Below are positions 1 through 9,733 of a stretch of 64,000 nt of DNA, piece by piece. Location: assembly GCA_006386115.1 (NCBI GenBank), contig VFIW01000152.1:22133-86132 (forward strand), given 5' to 3'. Numbering within the stretch: the first letter of the stretch is position 1; each line of letters opens with the position of its first letter. The stretch is from Globisporangium splendens. Lineage: Eukaryota; Oomycota; Peronosporomycetes; Pythiales; Pythiaceae. The notes under the pieces are model-generated. The model made no database searches, was not told the DNA's origin, and saw only the letters and a list, made by a program, of their open reading frames with translations. Position numbers and translations under genes: made by a program.

Positions 1-502
1 ATGTTTGATCGCTCGGTGCCTCCTCGGATTATCGCACGTGATCTTGTACCGGTTTGAAGTCAAAAGTCCCAGCGTTCAGTCGACGCGGGCGTGATCGTCC
101 TAAATCACGGTCGGTGGGTAGGCTCTGTCAGCGATATTGTTAGCTCAATTTTTTGTTGCAGCTAACAAGCGCAACGACAGCCCCAAACTCTGGACACACT
201 TTGCACCGTCGATCTTGAGAATCATCGTCTTGATGCATGGCTGGGACGACGCCTTGCGATCTTGACGGCATCCTTTTGACCATCTGTAGGCAGCAAAAAA
301 GCTCTGACAAACTGGGTCCGAGTGTATTCTTGAGCCACGAGAACGTTGGTTTTGAGCGGCAGTTAGTTCGCAACTTTCGCGCCAAGTGCGTCGTTCCCTT
401 TCCCATACCATTCCACCAGATCCGATCGTTGAAGCATCTTGGGAGCTTTGGAGAGAGATCAAGTCGCAGCAGTCTCCATTTTGCATTGTCGAAGTCGCAA
501 GG
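1..502. other. Upstream intergenic region
   Basis: No convincing gene is seen here. The short open frames on both strands lack domain character and overlap each other. The right end carries the probable promoter of the DEP-GPx gene. Confidence 0.5.
474..486 (+). promoter_or_regulatory. Putative oomycete initiator (Inr)
   Basis: TCTCCATTTTGCA resembles the oomycete Inr core (CAYTYNCAWTT-like). It lies about 17-29 bases upstream of the ATG at 503, the short leader typical of oomycete genes, and therefore supports that ATG over more upstream non-ATG extensions of the frame. Confidence 0.45.
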
Positions 503-2044
503 ATGCCGCCAGCCGGGACGAGTGCTGCAGACACGATGGCGGAATTGGCTTCACGCGCGCTCCACGTAGAGCACCAAGAGCGGGAGCACATGGACGAGCT
601 GCAGATGCTGGGGCTTGATCGATCACTGGCAGCTGCACCGCCAGTCGTGGACGGTCGGGTCTTCCAGCGACTGTATCGCTACCACTTGCTGCCTCCACAG
701 TTGCAATTGCTGTCAGACGCCGTTGCCGTGCTCTTGGTGACACCCGAAGTCCGCAAGCAAGTGTTTGCGACGGGAAAATGTCACCATCCGAGCGCGCTGG
801 GACCGTGTGTTCGAGGAAACAAGCTGATTGCCGCCGTCAAAGACTACGTTCAAACCCACGAGGAAAACGTGAGCGCCTTGCAGGATAGCGCCAAGCAGGT
901 CGTCGAAGCGCTTGTGCTCTCTGGATTCATCTCTCCTGTGCACGAACCGGAGAACGAAGACAGCATCGTGACGTACGTGAACGACAAGGATTATTACGAA
1001 CTCGTAGCTCCTGGTGCGCAGCAAATCGTAGCCGCTGGAGCTCGCGGAACTGGAGCTGGCGGAGAACGCCATGACGAAAGCTCTGCAAGGCGACAGAATG
1101 CGAAAATGTCGGTCTGGGACATCACAGATGGCGCCACGCGTGCAGGTGACGTGTTCCGCAGACCAAGTACACTGTCCCCCACACTACGCTTTCTGCAATC
1201 GCTCTCGCTCTGTGGCGCGCGTCCAAGGGAGAAGCGCTTCTACGCCGTGATCAACAAGACCAAGTACCATTCCTTGTATCTCTTCGCAACGGACACGGCG
1301 CGTGAAGAGCTCTCCCACTTGGAGCTGCAGGATGCAATGGCGCAATACGAAGCTGGGTCTGCGAATGCTCCTTTGTACCACGGACTGAAGATCTGGGACG
1401 ACACACATAGCGAGGTCTTGGATTTCGTCTCGAAGACGCGACAGGAAGAATGGCTGCTGGCGTTCTTGGACGCTGGTGCCAAATACAAGGAGGCGAACCG
1501 CGACCACGACAAGTGGGCGTCACCAGATGCGTCGTTCTACTCGCTCACGGATGCCGACGCGAGTGGCAAACGATTCTTGATGGAAGACCTGGTCGGCAGC
1601 GTCGTGCTCGTCGTCAATGTCGCGAGCAAGGACCCGCAGGCATCGCTCCAGTACCCGGAGCTCGTGACGATCGCAGACAAGTACCACGATGACGGACTCG
1701 CTGTGCTCGCGTTCCCCAGCGACCAATTCGGCGGCGACAGCCAGGAGTTCGACACGGACGGCGAGATCTTGAGCTACTTGGTGCAGGCGTACAATGTCAA
1801 CTTCCCGATCATGACGAAGCGCGACGTTAACGGACTGGACGCACGCGACGTGTTCCTCTACTTGAATGCGCACTTGCCGGGGCGGTTTGGACCGTTCACG
1901 GAGTGGAACTTTACGAAGTTCCTCATCGACCGCCATGGCAAATCGTTCAAGCGCTACGAGGCCAGCGTGTTGCCGCAATCGCTGGAAGCCGACATTCGCC
2001 AGCTTCTCGAGTCGCCTGTGCCCGAATCCGCGGAGCAGCAGTAG
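503..2044 (+). CDS. DEP domain - glutathione peroxidase-like fusion protein
   Basis: Single-exon gene of 513 aa. The frame is open further upstream, but 503 is the first good ATG and sits just after an Inr-like element. Residues about 105-175 look like a DEP domain (membrane/GPCR-signalling adaptor fold), with the pattern of GNKLIAAVKDYV, a helical stretch, then VLSGFISPV and YYEL. A middle stretch containing RFYAVINKTKYHSLYLF could be a PH-like strand set. Residues about 346-505 match the glutathione peroxidase thioredoxin fold: VLVVNVAS, LAFPSDQFGG and the WNFTKFLID motif are all present. The peroxidatic Cys/Sec that should follow NVAS is absent (NVASKDPQ), and the Cys of the usual FPCNQFG is Ser (FPSDQFG). 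The domain is therefore probably not a peroxidase and may serve as a binding or sensing module. The family assignment is firm; the role is inferred. Confidence 0.85.
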   Translation: MPPAGTSAADTMAELASRALHVEHQEREHMDELQMLGLDRSLAAAPPVVDGRVFQRLYRYHLLPPQLQLLSDAVAVLLVTPEVRKQVFATGKCHHPSALGPCVRGNKLIAAVKDYVQTHEENVSALQDSAKQVVEALVLSGFISPVHEPENEDSIVTYVNDKDYYELVAPGAQQIVAAGARGTGAGGERHDESSARRQNAKMSVWDITDGATRAGDVFRRPSTLSPTLRFLQSLSLCGARPREKRFYAVINKTKYHSLYLFATDTAREELSHLELQDAMAQYEAGSANAPLYHGLKIWDDTHSEVLDFVSKTRQEEWLLAFLDAGAKYKEANRDHDKWASPDASFYSLTDADASGKRFLMEDLVGSVVLVVNVASKDPQASLQYPELVTIADKYHDDGLAVLAFPSDQFGGDSQEFDTDGEILSYLVQAYNVNFPIMTKRDVNGLDARDVFLYLNAHLPGRFGPFTEWNFTKFLIDRHGKSFKRYEASVLPQSLEADIRQLLESPVPESAEQQ

Positions 2045-2399
2045 CAGGAGGAGGCGCCATATGCCCACGTTGAAGCAGCAGCGCCGGGGGAAGAACACGC
2101 GTAAGGTGGGCACAGTGAGTCAGTAGCAACTAGGTACCAATGCAAGAGCCGTCAGTATCAAGAACACAATATATTTATATATGAAGGAACGAACCCAACC
2201 ACGCGAGCCACCACAAAAGCGCTGTTGACGGACCTTCGTCGCGTGTTCCTTTTCGAATTCGCAATGGCTGTGTCTGAATGTGTGCGCCTGTGCGAATCTG
2301 CTGCCTAAACGCGCGCGTTTCCTTCTGTCCTGTGCGTCGCTGCTTGTCGCTTTATGTGCGCTGTCAATCGTGTGCGCCTTTGCTTTCGCTTGCGCATGT
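2045..2399. other. Convergent intergenic region
   Basis: Holds the 3' ends of the convergent DEP-GPx and carrier genes. An AT-rich stretch (AATATATTTATATATG, about 2169-2184) could serve polyadenylation. No gene is seen. Confidence 0.5.
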
Positions 2400-3323
2400 C
2401 TACTTGTTGTCCAAGCCAAACGAAGAGCGGTAGATGCTGTTGATGTGCTCCACCACGAGCAGCACGATCATGGCGTTGGGTGCGCAGCGCGTGTAGTACG
2501 TCCAGTAGCCGCGCCACAGCTTGCTCGGACCTTCCTTGGCCGCGATCTGTCGGAAGCAATCGACCACGCCCGTGTACGGGTACTTGCCCGTCAGTGGGTC
2601 CTTCTTCATGTTCATCAGGCGGGACTTGACGAGATCGAATGGAAGCGACGTGAACGCGCACGCAAAGCCCGAGACCGCACTCGCACCCGTGTTCGTGAGG
2701 AACCCTTCCCCATAAATAGACGAAAACATCTCCTTCGCCTGGTCGTACGACGCCATCATACCCATGTTCATGGCCGCACCACGCGCCACGAGCGGGATGC
2801 TGCCACGCCAGAGCGTCGCGATGCCCTCAGACTTGGTGATCTTGAAGATCGCGTCAAACACGTTCTTGTACCCGCGGCGCTCACCGTCCTTCGCGAGCGT
2901 GTCGGCCTGCATGCGCACAAGCGCGACATCCATAGGGCAACCGAGCGTGGCGGCAATGGCGCCCGTCAACATCGCGGACGCCGACTTGACGACGAGCGGC
3001 AGCGACGCCGGCTCGCCATTGGCCACGCGGCGCGCGATGAGCTTGTCCGAGAGCGCGCGGTGCATGCCCAGGCGCGCCGTGCCGTACACCATCTGGCGCG
3101 CGACAGCGGCTGAGAGCCCTGAGTAGAGACCCGGGATGCCCTCCTTGGCCACGACGGAGCGCGCCACGCCGAAACTCGTGACGTTGGCTCCCGTCTGGCC
3201 CGCGAGTTGCAGGTGCACCTTGACGAGGTCGATGGGGTGGATCGCCACGGCGGCGAAGACCGCGGCCGTGCCGCCGCACACATAGGGCTGCGCAGCGGCC
3301 GCGAGGGACGCATTGGACGACAT
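2400..3323 (-). CDS. Mitochondrial carrier, 2-oxoglutarate/malate type (copy A)
   Basis: Single-exon protein of 307 aa, the normal size of an SLC25 carrier. Three carrier repeats are visible, each with the PX[DE]XX[KR]-type signature after the first helix of the repeat: PIDLVK, PMDVALVRM and PFDLVKSRL. The stretch GERRGYKNVFDAI followed by EGIATLWRG is characteristic of the oxoglutarate/malate (and dicarboxylate) branch, in which the second repeat carries a non-canonical signature. The predicted role is exchange of 2-oxoglutarate, malate or related dicarboxylates across the inner mitochondrial membrane. The ATG at 3323 is chosen because the upstream extension is low-complexity and unlike the family. 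A paralogue lies immediately upstream in the same orientation. Confidence 0.9.
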   Translation of the reverse strand: MSSNASLAAAAQPYVCGGTAAVFAAVAIHPIDLVKVHLQLAGQTGANVTSFGVARSVVAKEGIPGLYSGLSAAVARQMVYGTARLGMHRALSDKLIARRVANGEPASLPLVVKSASAMLTGAIAATLGCPMDVALVRMQADTLAKDGERRGYKNVFDAIFKITKSEGIATLWRGSIPLVARGAAMNMGMMASYDQAKEMFSSIYGEGFLTNTGASAVSGFACAFTSLPFDLVKSRLMNMKKDPLTGKYPYTGVVDCFRQIAAKEGPSKLWRGYWTYYTRCAPNAMIVLLVVEHINSIYRSSFGLDNK

Positions 3324-4203
3324 GATGAGACTGAAGAAGGCGGTGGTGGTGATTGGGCTGCTTTGGTGCTTGGGCGCGAGGGGGATTTTGGCTGAGTGGC
3401 GTGGTCGTAGCTGCTGAGATTGGGGGTGGCGTACTGCACCATTTCGAATACAAGACCTCTCGACACAGCGTGATAGTGTACTGTAGGAAGGGAGTGCGAA
3501 ATCATCACGGATTAGGGGTAGTGGATTTATTGGTGGTTTGTATTCCCCAAGCAGCCATTGAAGCATGCCTCAGATTGAACGAATAGAATCGGATCTGACG
3601 AGGTATGCAATTGCAGAGAGTTTTTGTGTTGGCTGATGGTGTTATGGATACGTTGGTGCAAGATGAAGGAGTCAGGATTGGGAGCGTCGCATCGCGTTCG
3701 TCGACGACTTTGTGGCTGCATAGCAGCGAGGTCTCTTGTGGCACCAACGTTGAAGCAATGCGCGAGCTTGGCTTGACAACAGTTCCCTTGCAGCGATGTC
3801 TACACATGAACGCATTGTGGACCTGGTGCAGGCAGCCCCTGAAGAGATGCTGGTGGTGATAGAGTATTACGTTTCGCAGGTTGTGATGGTGCTTGGGAGA
3901 ACGAAGGAAGTGGTCAAGAAAAAGGACGCTGAACTGATTGTGCAACTCGTGCATGTGACTGCTGTACCAGAAAGGATGTACACTCCCATCTCCATCCAAC
4001 CTCGCCAATTGCATGACGTTTTTACGACTTGGCGTAATTACGGACTTTGTTTGAACAAGTCAACTTCGTGCAAAGTCAGCATCACGAAGTAAAATACATC
4101 GAGAAGTTATCTATTCTTATTACTTTACAATCAAATGAACTCGTCCAACAGACAAAATCTCGATCTGCACCAACATCTCAGCAATTGCGCTTCAGCAGTA
4201 TCG
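3324..4203. other. Spacer between the two carrier genes
   Basis: Contains the promoter of carrier A; an Inr-like element (ATTTTGGCTGAGTG on the plus strand, about 3385-3398) reads toward it. On the plus strand, two overlapping protein-like frames (about 3605-3859 and 3796-4092) may be a decayed or very small gene. The second (98 aa, rich in Val, Leu and Glu) begins MSTHERIVDLVQ. No family is recognised, so no CDS is claimed. Confidence 0.4.
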
Positions 4204-5181
4204 TTACGCTTGTCCAAGCACCCTGGAGCTGTACACACTGTTGATTTGCTCGAGAAGCAGCAGGATCATCATGGTGTTCGGCGCGCACCGTACGCAGTAC
4301 GTCCAGTACCCACGCCAGAGCTTCGTCGGTCCTTCGTGCACCACGATCTGTCGGAAGCAGTCGGCCACGCCAGCGTATGGAAGCTTTCCAGTCAATGGAT
4401 CTTGCTTCATGTTCATCAGACGGGATTTCACGAGGTCGAACGGCAACGACGTAAACGCACACGCGAAGCCAGAGATCCCGCTCGCCACTGCATTGCCTAT
4501 GAACCCGGTTTGGCCGTACAGCTTGGAGAAGATCTCTTTCGTCTGGTCGTACGTGGCCATCATGCCAACGTTGATCGCGGTCCCACGAGCGACGAGCGGA
4601 ACACTCCCGCGCCAGAGCGTCGTCACGCCTTCCGATTTCGCCATCTTGGCGATCGCATCAAACACGTTCGCATACCCGCGGCGCTCTCCGATTTTCGCGA
4701 GTGAATCCGCCTGCATCCGCACGAGCGCAACGTCTAGTGGACACCCCATTGCCGCTGCGACGGCACCTGTCGCCATCGCCGAGATCGATTTCACAAACAA
4801 CGGCAGCGTCGCACTTTCACCCCTTGCGACTCGTCTCGCTATCAAATGGTCCGAGAGCGCGCGATGCATCCCCAGACGAGCTGTGCCGTACACCATTTGC
4901 CGTGCGATGGCAGCCGATAACCCCGAGTAGAATCCGCCGATCCCTTCTTTCGCCAACACCGACCGCGCTGCTTTCACGCCCGTGATGTTCGCATTCCCCG
5001 ACTGACTCGCGATCTGCACATGCACTTTGACGAGATCGATCGGATGGATCACGACACACGAGAGCGACGACGCGAGACCGCCACACAGGTACGGCTGAGC
5101 AGCGACTGCCACCGTACGCGTCGCGAATAGTGAGGAGGAGGACGAGACTGCTGCGGTGGACCTGCGCGTGGTGGCGGTCAT
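4204..5181 (-). CDS. Mitochondrial carrier, 2-oxoglutarate/malate type (copy B)
   Basis: Protein of 325 aa, closely similar along its length to the carrier at 2400-3323: same three signatures (PIDLVK, PLDVALVRM, PFDLVKSRL), same GERRGYANVFDAI and RGYWTY stretches. It has a longer Ser/Thr/Arg-rich N-terminus (TATTRRSTAAVSSSSS) that could help mitochondrial targeting. The ATG at 5181 is preferred because the upstream frame has only a TTG and an Inr-like element ends about 25 bases upstream. The two genes look like an old tandem duplication: the proteins are similar but the DNA between them is not. Predicted function is dicarboxylate/2-oxoglutarate exchange in the inner mitochondrial membrane; exact substrates cannot be read from sequence. 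Confidence 0.9.
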   Translation of the reverse strand: MTATTRRSTAAVSSSSSLFATRTVAVAAQPYLCGGLASSLSCVVIHPIDLVKVHVQIASQSGNANITGVKAARSVLAKEGIGGFYSGLSAAIARQMVYGTARLGMHRALSDHLIARRVARGESATLPLFVKSISAMATGAVAAAMGCPLDVALVRMQADSLAKIGERRGYANVFDAIAKMAKSEGVTTLWRGSVPLVARGTAINVGMMATYDQTKEIFSKLYGQTGFIGNAVASGISGFACAFTSLPFDLVKSRLMNMKQDPLTGKLPYAGVADCFRQIVVHEGPTKLWRGYWTYCVRCAPNTMMILLLLEQINSVYSSRVLGQA

Positions 5182-5206
5182 CGTGTTCTGGCGATTGATT
5201 GATTGC

Positions 5207-5217
5207 AATTGCGAGTG
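5207..5217 (-). promoter_or_regulatory. Putative oomycete initiator of carrier B
   Basis: Read on the minus strand this is CACTCGCAATT, an exact match to CAYTYNCAWTT, 26-36 bases before the ATG at 5181. It supports that start codon. Confidence 0.5.
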
Positions 5218-7081
5218 GGTGGCGATTGCGGTCAGTGAGCAGCTCTCTCACTCTCTCTGGTCTGAGTGACGTGCAGACAGTGTCGTCTGTCACTGGCCAG
5301 TGGACCACGTTGAACTTGTTGCAATCGCCACGGCACGCGCGTCATCGGCTGGACACGCAAGACTTGCTTATGTTGCGGAAGAAGTTTTCTATGTTTCGAA
5401 TCAGCAACTGAAAGACTTTGATAGCAACATAAGGGTGACTGAATCTTTGGTGCAAATTGGCATCTTTGTTTCGCGAGAGTGAAACCCTGCAGCAGCCCCA
5501 TCAGTTCTGTGGCAATGCACCCTCATTTCCAAGAACGGAGCGTGTGCATTGCAGAAGTACGTCACAGGATGCACAACGGGTCATCACGAGCTGACAGGCT
5601 GGTTGTTGCGTGTTGGAATGACGTATGTATGCGCATGGAGAGTAACGAGCCTCTCTACTTGATTTATTTCATTCCGCTTGTGTGTGTGTTCGTTTCACTC
5701 TCTCCTGCTCCTCGCACCGGAAATCCACCTGTTGCATTCGCGAAGTGTAGGTACTGGAACCCACGAGGTGTCATCGTCACTTTGTCGATCCAATTACGGC
5801 TCACAAAACTAGCAACAACATGTTGGTGGGGCAAATCTCGCCTTCTGCCAGGGGATACTGCAGGCGTCAAGTTCAGCTCGTCCTTCACGATTGTCCTCGC
5901 CATTTATTCACCCATTTCTTTATAGTCGGAAGAATACTGAATCTGTTCCGGTGCGAATCGAAGAGGAGCCCTTGACGCTTATTGAATCACGCATTGATTT
6001 GATAGTTTAATGCAAGTCGGGAATATATGTGCAATGCGAATCCCAACTCGCATGTGCACACTCGCACCTCGTTTTTCTTTCCGACTTTGGTGATTAGTCG
6101 AAGCGCAATGTACTGGACAATGCAGCAAACATTCCGAACAATGCATTGCATTGCTGTTCAGAATTCAGAAATTGCGACAGCCCCTTTTATGAGTTCTTCC
6201 AGGTTGAAGTTCATCGCGAGCAACAGGTGTGCGCCGAACAGGGATGGCAGAACCTCTGTTAAGTCAGTACACTTCACCTCTCGAGATCTGTTACAGCGGA
6301 CATTGATACGGAGTCGCAATTTGCAGCGCACTGGGTGTAGTTATATCAAATTGAAAAAAGGACGCATCTACAAAGGGAAAGGGCAGATGCGTAAAAGGGC
6401 CATCTTCTGTCACCCTCCATTGCACAAAAACTCCCAACCCACGTGCGTCCATACAAAACGCAACTCGTTCTTCTTATTGTGTGCTCATTGCGTCTCAGAA
6501 ACATTTGATGGCGGTTCCATATTTTCTGCGATTGATTTAGCACCGACAAGTCCCCTGTTCACTACTCCTCATGACCAAACAACCTCAATGCACAATGCAC
6601 AGCAACAATGCCAATTGTTGTTGTCTTCCCACACGTCGTTTGCTCCCTCTTTTGTGTGTGCAGCTGTTGGTACACACAGTGTACCACAGTGTACTCGTCG
6701 TTGTGCGGTTGTGTGTCTGCGTGCTGTTTTTTCATGCTTTTGCGCACACGTTGGACTGTTCTGTGCGATTCGGGTTCACTGGCTGGTCGCCCCACAACCT
6801 GTTTTTTGCCACACAAATACACAAATACACACACGCACTTTCATATTCCGCCGCCACGCCGCAAACGAACGAACGCGAAAGCCCACGCGCGCGCGTAGCA
6901 CGTCGGTCTTTGTGAATATACGATACACACACACACACACACACACACACAGACGCGCTCTCCCTATTTATTTATACGCACGCACGCAGCCACGCGCATA
7001 TACACACCTGCCTCATTAGAACGTGCGCGTGTGTGTGTGGAAGCGGGCGTATCAGATTCTCTAGTCCCTGAACGACATGTC
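5218..7081. other. Long intergenic region
   Basis: Nearly 1.9 kb between the divergent carrier B and receptor-kinase genes. The long plus-strand open frame from about 6027 is low-complexity (Thr/His/Arg from CA repeats) and has no domain character. The region includes an (AC)n microsatellite. No gene is supported. Confidence 0.5.
6925..6951. repeat. (AC)n microsatellite
   Basis: An uninterrupted run of about thirteen AC units, about 130 bp upstream of the receptor-kinase start codon. Confidence 0.95.
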
Positions 7082-9733
7082 ATGTGCGACTCCAGCGCGT
7101 CCTCCCGAGTGCGCCGCCGCGTCCAGCGTGATGGTTCCGATTATACAGCAGAAGGTCAGCGTCGACGGTCCCGCGTGCGACCGCGAGAGCCACTGGTTGT
7201 TATGACCCAGCAGCCCAAAATGAAGACGAATACGACAGCAGCGAGTACGACAGCAGCAGATACAGAGAAAGCAGGCCAGTCGGTCGATAACGACGCAAGA
7301 GCCAACAGACAGTCGTGCGAGACCAACGCGAGTATTTTACAGGTGGTGCCGAAGCGAAGGCGACGGCAATATGCAGAAACAGATACAGGAGACGAAGGCG
7401 AGCGTGTATATACCAGAATAAGCCGATACGACGGCAAATTTGATCTAGTCCCGGTAAATACGAGAAGACCAGGTGATCCGTGTATATCCAGCAGCAGTCG
7501 GCGATACTTACTGGGGAGAAGAACAGGAGGGGCAGCTTCTCGGCTAGTATCACTCTATCAGCTGTTGACGGTGCTATGGACTCTGTGTCTGGCGAGCAGC
7601 GGCTTTTTTCCCGTGGTGGAGGCTGTGAGCGGGTACGTGCCTGTGGACTACGGCTTTGAGTTCAACGGCAAGCACTCGGACTTCGCGCAGCAGTACTACC
7701 TGCGGTACATGGCCAAGGACGAGGTGAGTCCGCTGACCGCTGTCAAGACGGGGAACCTGCCGGACGCGCTCCGAACCGAGCTCAAGACGTACGCGCTCTC
7801 GTGGGAGGAGCTCCCGGGGTTGCTGCAGCGTGCGCTGCTCTGGGACACTGGGTACGCGCTCACGGCCGACAGCACCATCGTGCCGATCTACACGCGCAAC
7901 AACCGGTCCATGGCTGAGATCTTCGTGCCTCGCAAGGCGTACGAGCGCACGGGGTGCACGCCGCGCGCGTGCTCGCTGCCGAACGGCGAGATCTTTTACC
8001 GGCACAAATGGTGCGACGGCGACCAGATGGCGCGCGTGAGTCTGTGTGCAGTGGACGGCGACAAGACGTCGCCGCATGCAGCCATGTGGGGCGACGGCGG
8101 TGAAGTGGACACGATCCCCGAGGTGCGCGTCATGCGCCACTATTGGAGAGATCACGGTGACGAGTACCTCATGTACGCGCTGCACACACTGGCGGACGAG
8201 GCTGTGTACGACAAGTGTCCCACGACACCCGCCATGGTCATCCCCTGCGTCTCGAACGCGTCGGTGCCAGATCCGGAGAACTGGGGTCCCCCCACACGCG
8301 GCAAAGTCGTCGAAGCCTGGCTCAAGAAGTACGCCGAGGACCACCAGGAGAACCGCACGTGGCTGCTCGTGCCGCTGACCATCGTCGTGTTCACGCTCTT
8401 TGGTGTGATCACCGTGTACCGGTTCAAGGCCGCGGTGCGCGAGCCGCTGGACGACGACGACTCGACCTTCACGAAGAACGATCTGGATTTCGACTCAGGA
8501 TCAGTTGAGGCGTTCCTCATGTCGCCCCGCGATGGCGCGAACGATGATTCGGACTCGAACAACGACGTCGAGCAGCACCCTGAGGGCGACCTGAATGCAG
8601 CCGCGTTCGAGTACTTTGACGCGTCCATCGGGCTCTCGGCGTCGGCGTTTGACCCGATGATGATGGCGTCGCACCCGCGGATCCACCCGCTACAGCGGTC
8701 AGCGCGCTCGATGTGGGGCAAAGTGCACGCGTCGAAGCGGAACGAGGTCGCGATCCGCAGTTTCCGGTTGTTTGAGTCGCATCGCAAGATCCGGCAGCTG
8801 CGCGTGCCGTTTCGCGAGATCCAAGTCACGAAGCTGTTGTCGTCGGGAGCAACAGGCGAAGTGTGGCTCGCGACGCACCGCACGCGCCAAGTCGCGGTCA
8901 AGCAGCTGATCCCGGCCAAGCGCCGCAAACTCAAGGAGATGGAGATGTTCATGGCCGAGATTTATTTATTGGCGCAGCTCAAGCACGACAACATCGTGTC
9001 GCTAGTTGGCATTGCGTGGAACACGCTTGAGCACATCGTGATGGTCCAGGAGCTCATGGAAATGGGTGATCTGCAGCAGTTCCTGGCCACGCAACGCAAG
9101 CAGAACCAGCAGCAGAAGCAGTGCCATGTTGACGGTGACGAGAATGAGGGCAGCAGCACGACGATGCTGTTTACGTGGGAGCAGCAGCGCCTGCACGTGG
9201 CCCAGAGCGTGGCAGCGGCGCTCGCGTACATGCACCGGCTGACACCAAAGTTGCTGCACCTGGACGTGAAATCCAGAAACGTGTTGCTTTCCAACGAGCT
9301 GAAAGTCGTGAAGTTGTGCGATTTCGGGATCAGCAGACGCAAGTACAATGCTGACGAGGACGACAACAACCTGACGGTCACGGCTGCGATCGGCACGATG
9401 TCGTGGACCGCGCCTGAGCTGCTCGTGGGTGACGACTACAGCGAGAAAGTGGACATTTACTCGTTCGGCGTGCTGCTCACGGAGCTCGACACTTGCCAGT
9501 TGCCGTACCACGACCCGCAGTCGCTCGAGTTGAAACTCGTGCAGTACCCGCTGCGGCTCATGAAGCGTATTTTGAACGAAGGCTACCGCCCGAAGCTCTC
9601 GTCTTCGTGTCCGCCGCATATCGCGCAATTGGCGGCGTCGTGTCTTTCGCGAGACCCGGAGGCAAGGCCGAGTGCGCGCGACATCTGTGCAATGCTGAAG
9701 TCGGATACGGAACGAGTGAGCGACATGGTGTGA
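7082..9733 (+). CDS. Transmembrane TKL-type receptor-like protein kinase
   Basis: Single-exon, 883 aa from the first in-frame ATG (7082); the ATG at 7202 is a credible alternative. Residues about 154-182 form a hydrophobic segment (LYQLLTVLWTLCLASSGFF) acting as internal signal or anchor. It is followed by an extracellular region of about 240 residues with several Cys and NxS/T sites and no recognised domain. Residues about 425-446 are a clear transmembrane helix (LLVPLTIVVFTLFGVITVY). After an acidic juxtamembrane linker comes a complete kinase domain (about 579-870): glycine loop LSSGATGEVWLA, VAVK lysine, catalytic loop HLDVKSRNVLL (HLD in place of HRD), DFG in CDFGISR, and GTMSWTAPELL, typical of tyrosine-kinase-like kinases. 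All residues needed for catalysis appear present. Oomycetes are known to carry many TKL kinases. The ligand is unknown; the ectodomain is probably lineage-specific. Confidence 0.88.
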   Translation: MCDSSASSRVRRRVQRDGSDYTAEGQRRRSRVRPREPLVVMTQQPKMKTNTTAASTTAADTEKAGQSVDNDARANRQSCETNASILQVVPKRRRRQYAETDTGDEGERVYTRISRYDGKFDLVPVNTRRPGDPCISSSSRRYLLGRRTGGAASRLVSLYQLLTVLWTLCLASSGFFPVVEAVSGYVPVDYGFEFNGKHSDFAQQYYLRYMAKDEVSPLTAVKTGNLPDALRTELKTYALSWEELPGLLQRALLWDTGYALTADSTIVPIYTRNNRSMAEIFVPRKAYERTGCTPRACSLPNGEIFYRHKWCDGDQMARVSLCAVDGDKTSPHAAMWGDGGEVDTIPEVRVMRHYWRDHGDEYLMYALHTLADEAVYDKCPTTPAMVIPCVSNASVPDPENWGPPTRGKVVEAWLKKYAEDHQENRTWLLVPLTIVVFTLFGVITVYRFKAAVREPLDDDDSTFTKNDLDFDSGSVEAFLMSPRDGANDDSDSNNDVEQHPEGDLNAAAFEYFDASIGLSASAFDPMMMASHPRIHPLQRSARSMWGKVHASKRNEVAIRSFRLFESHRKIRQLRVPFREIQVTKLLSSGATGEVWLATHRTRQVAVKQLIPAKRRKLKEMEMFMAEIYLLAQLKHDNIVSLVGIAWNTLEHIVMVQELMEMGDLQQFLATQRKQNQQQKQCHVDGDENEGSSTTMLFTWEQQRLHVAQSVAAALAYMHRLTPKLLHLDVKSRNVLLSNELKVVKLCDFGISRRKYNADEDDNNLTVTAAIGTMSWTAPELLVGDDYSEKVDIYSFGVLLTELDTCQLPYHDPQSLELKLVQYPLRLMKRILNEGYRPKLSSSCPPHIAQLAASCLSRDPEARPSARDICAMLKSDTERVSDMV

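Noticed and set aside
2280..3113. Plus-strand open frame of 277 codons
   Set aside because: It is antisense to the carrier gene, which has full family support. The Arg/His-rich translation has no domain.
6027..7019. Plus-strand open frame of 330 codons
   Set aside because: Low-complexity Thr/His/Arg translation driven by CA-rich DNA and a microsatellite, with no homology pattern.
7574..8344. Minus-strand 256-codon frame
   Set aside because: Antisense shadow of the receptor-kinase ectodomain.
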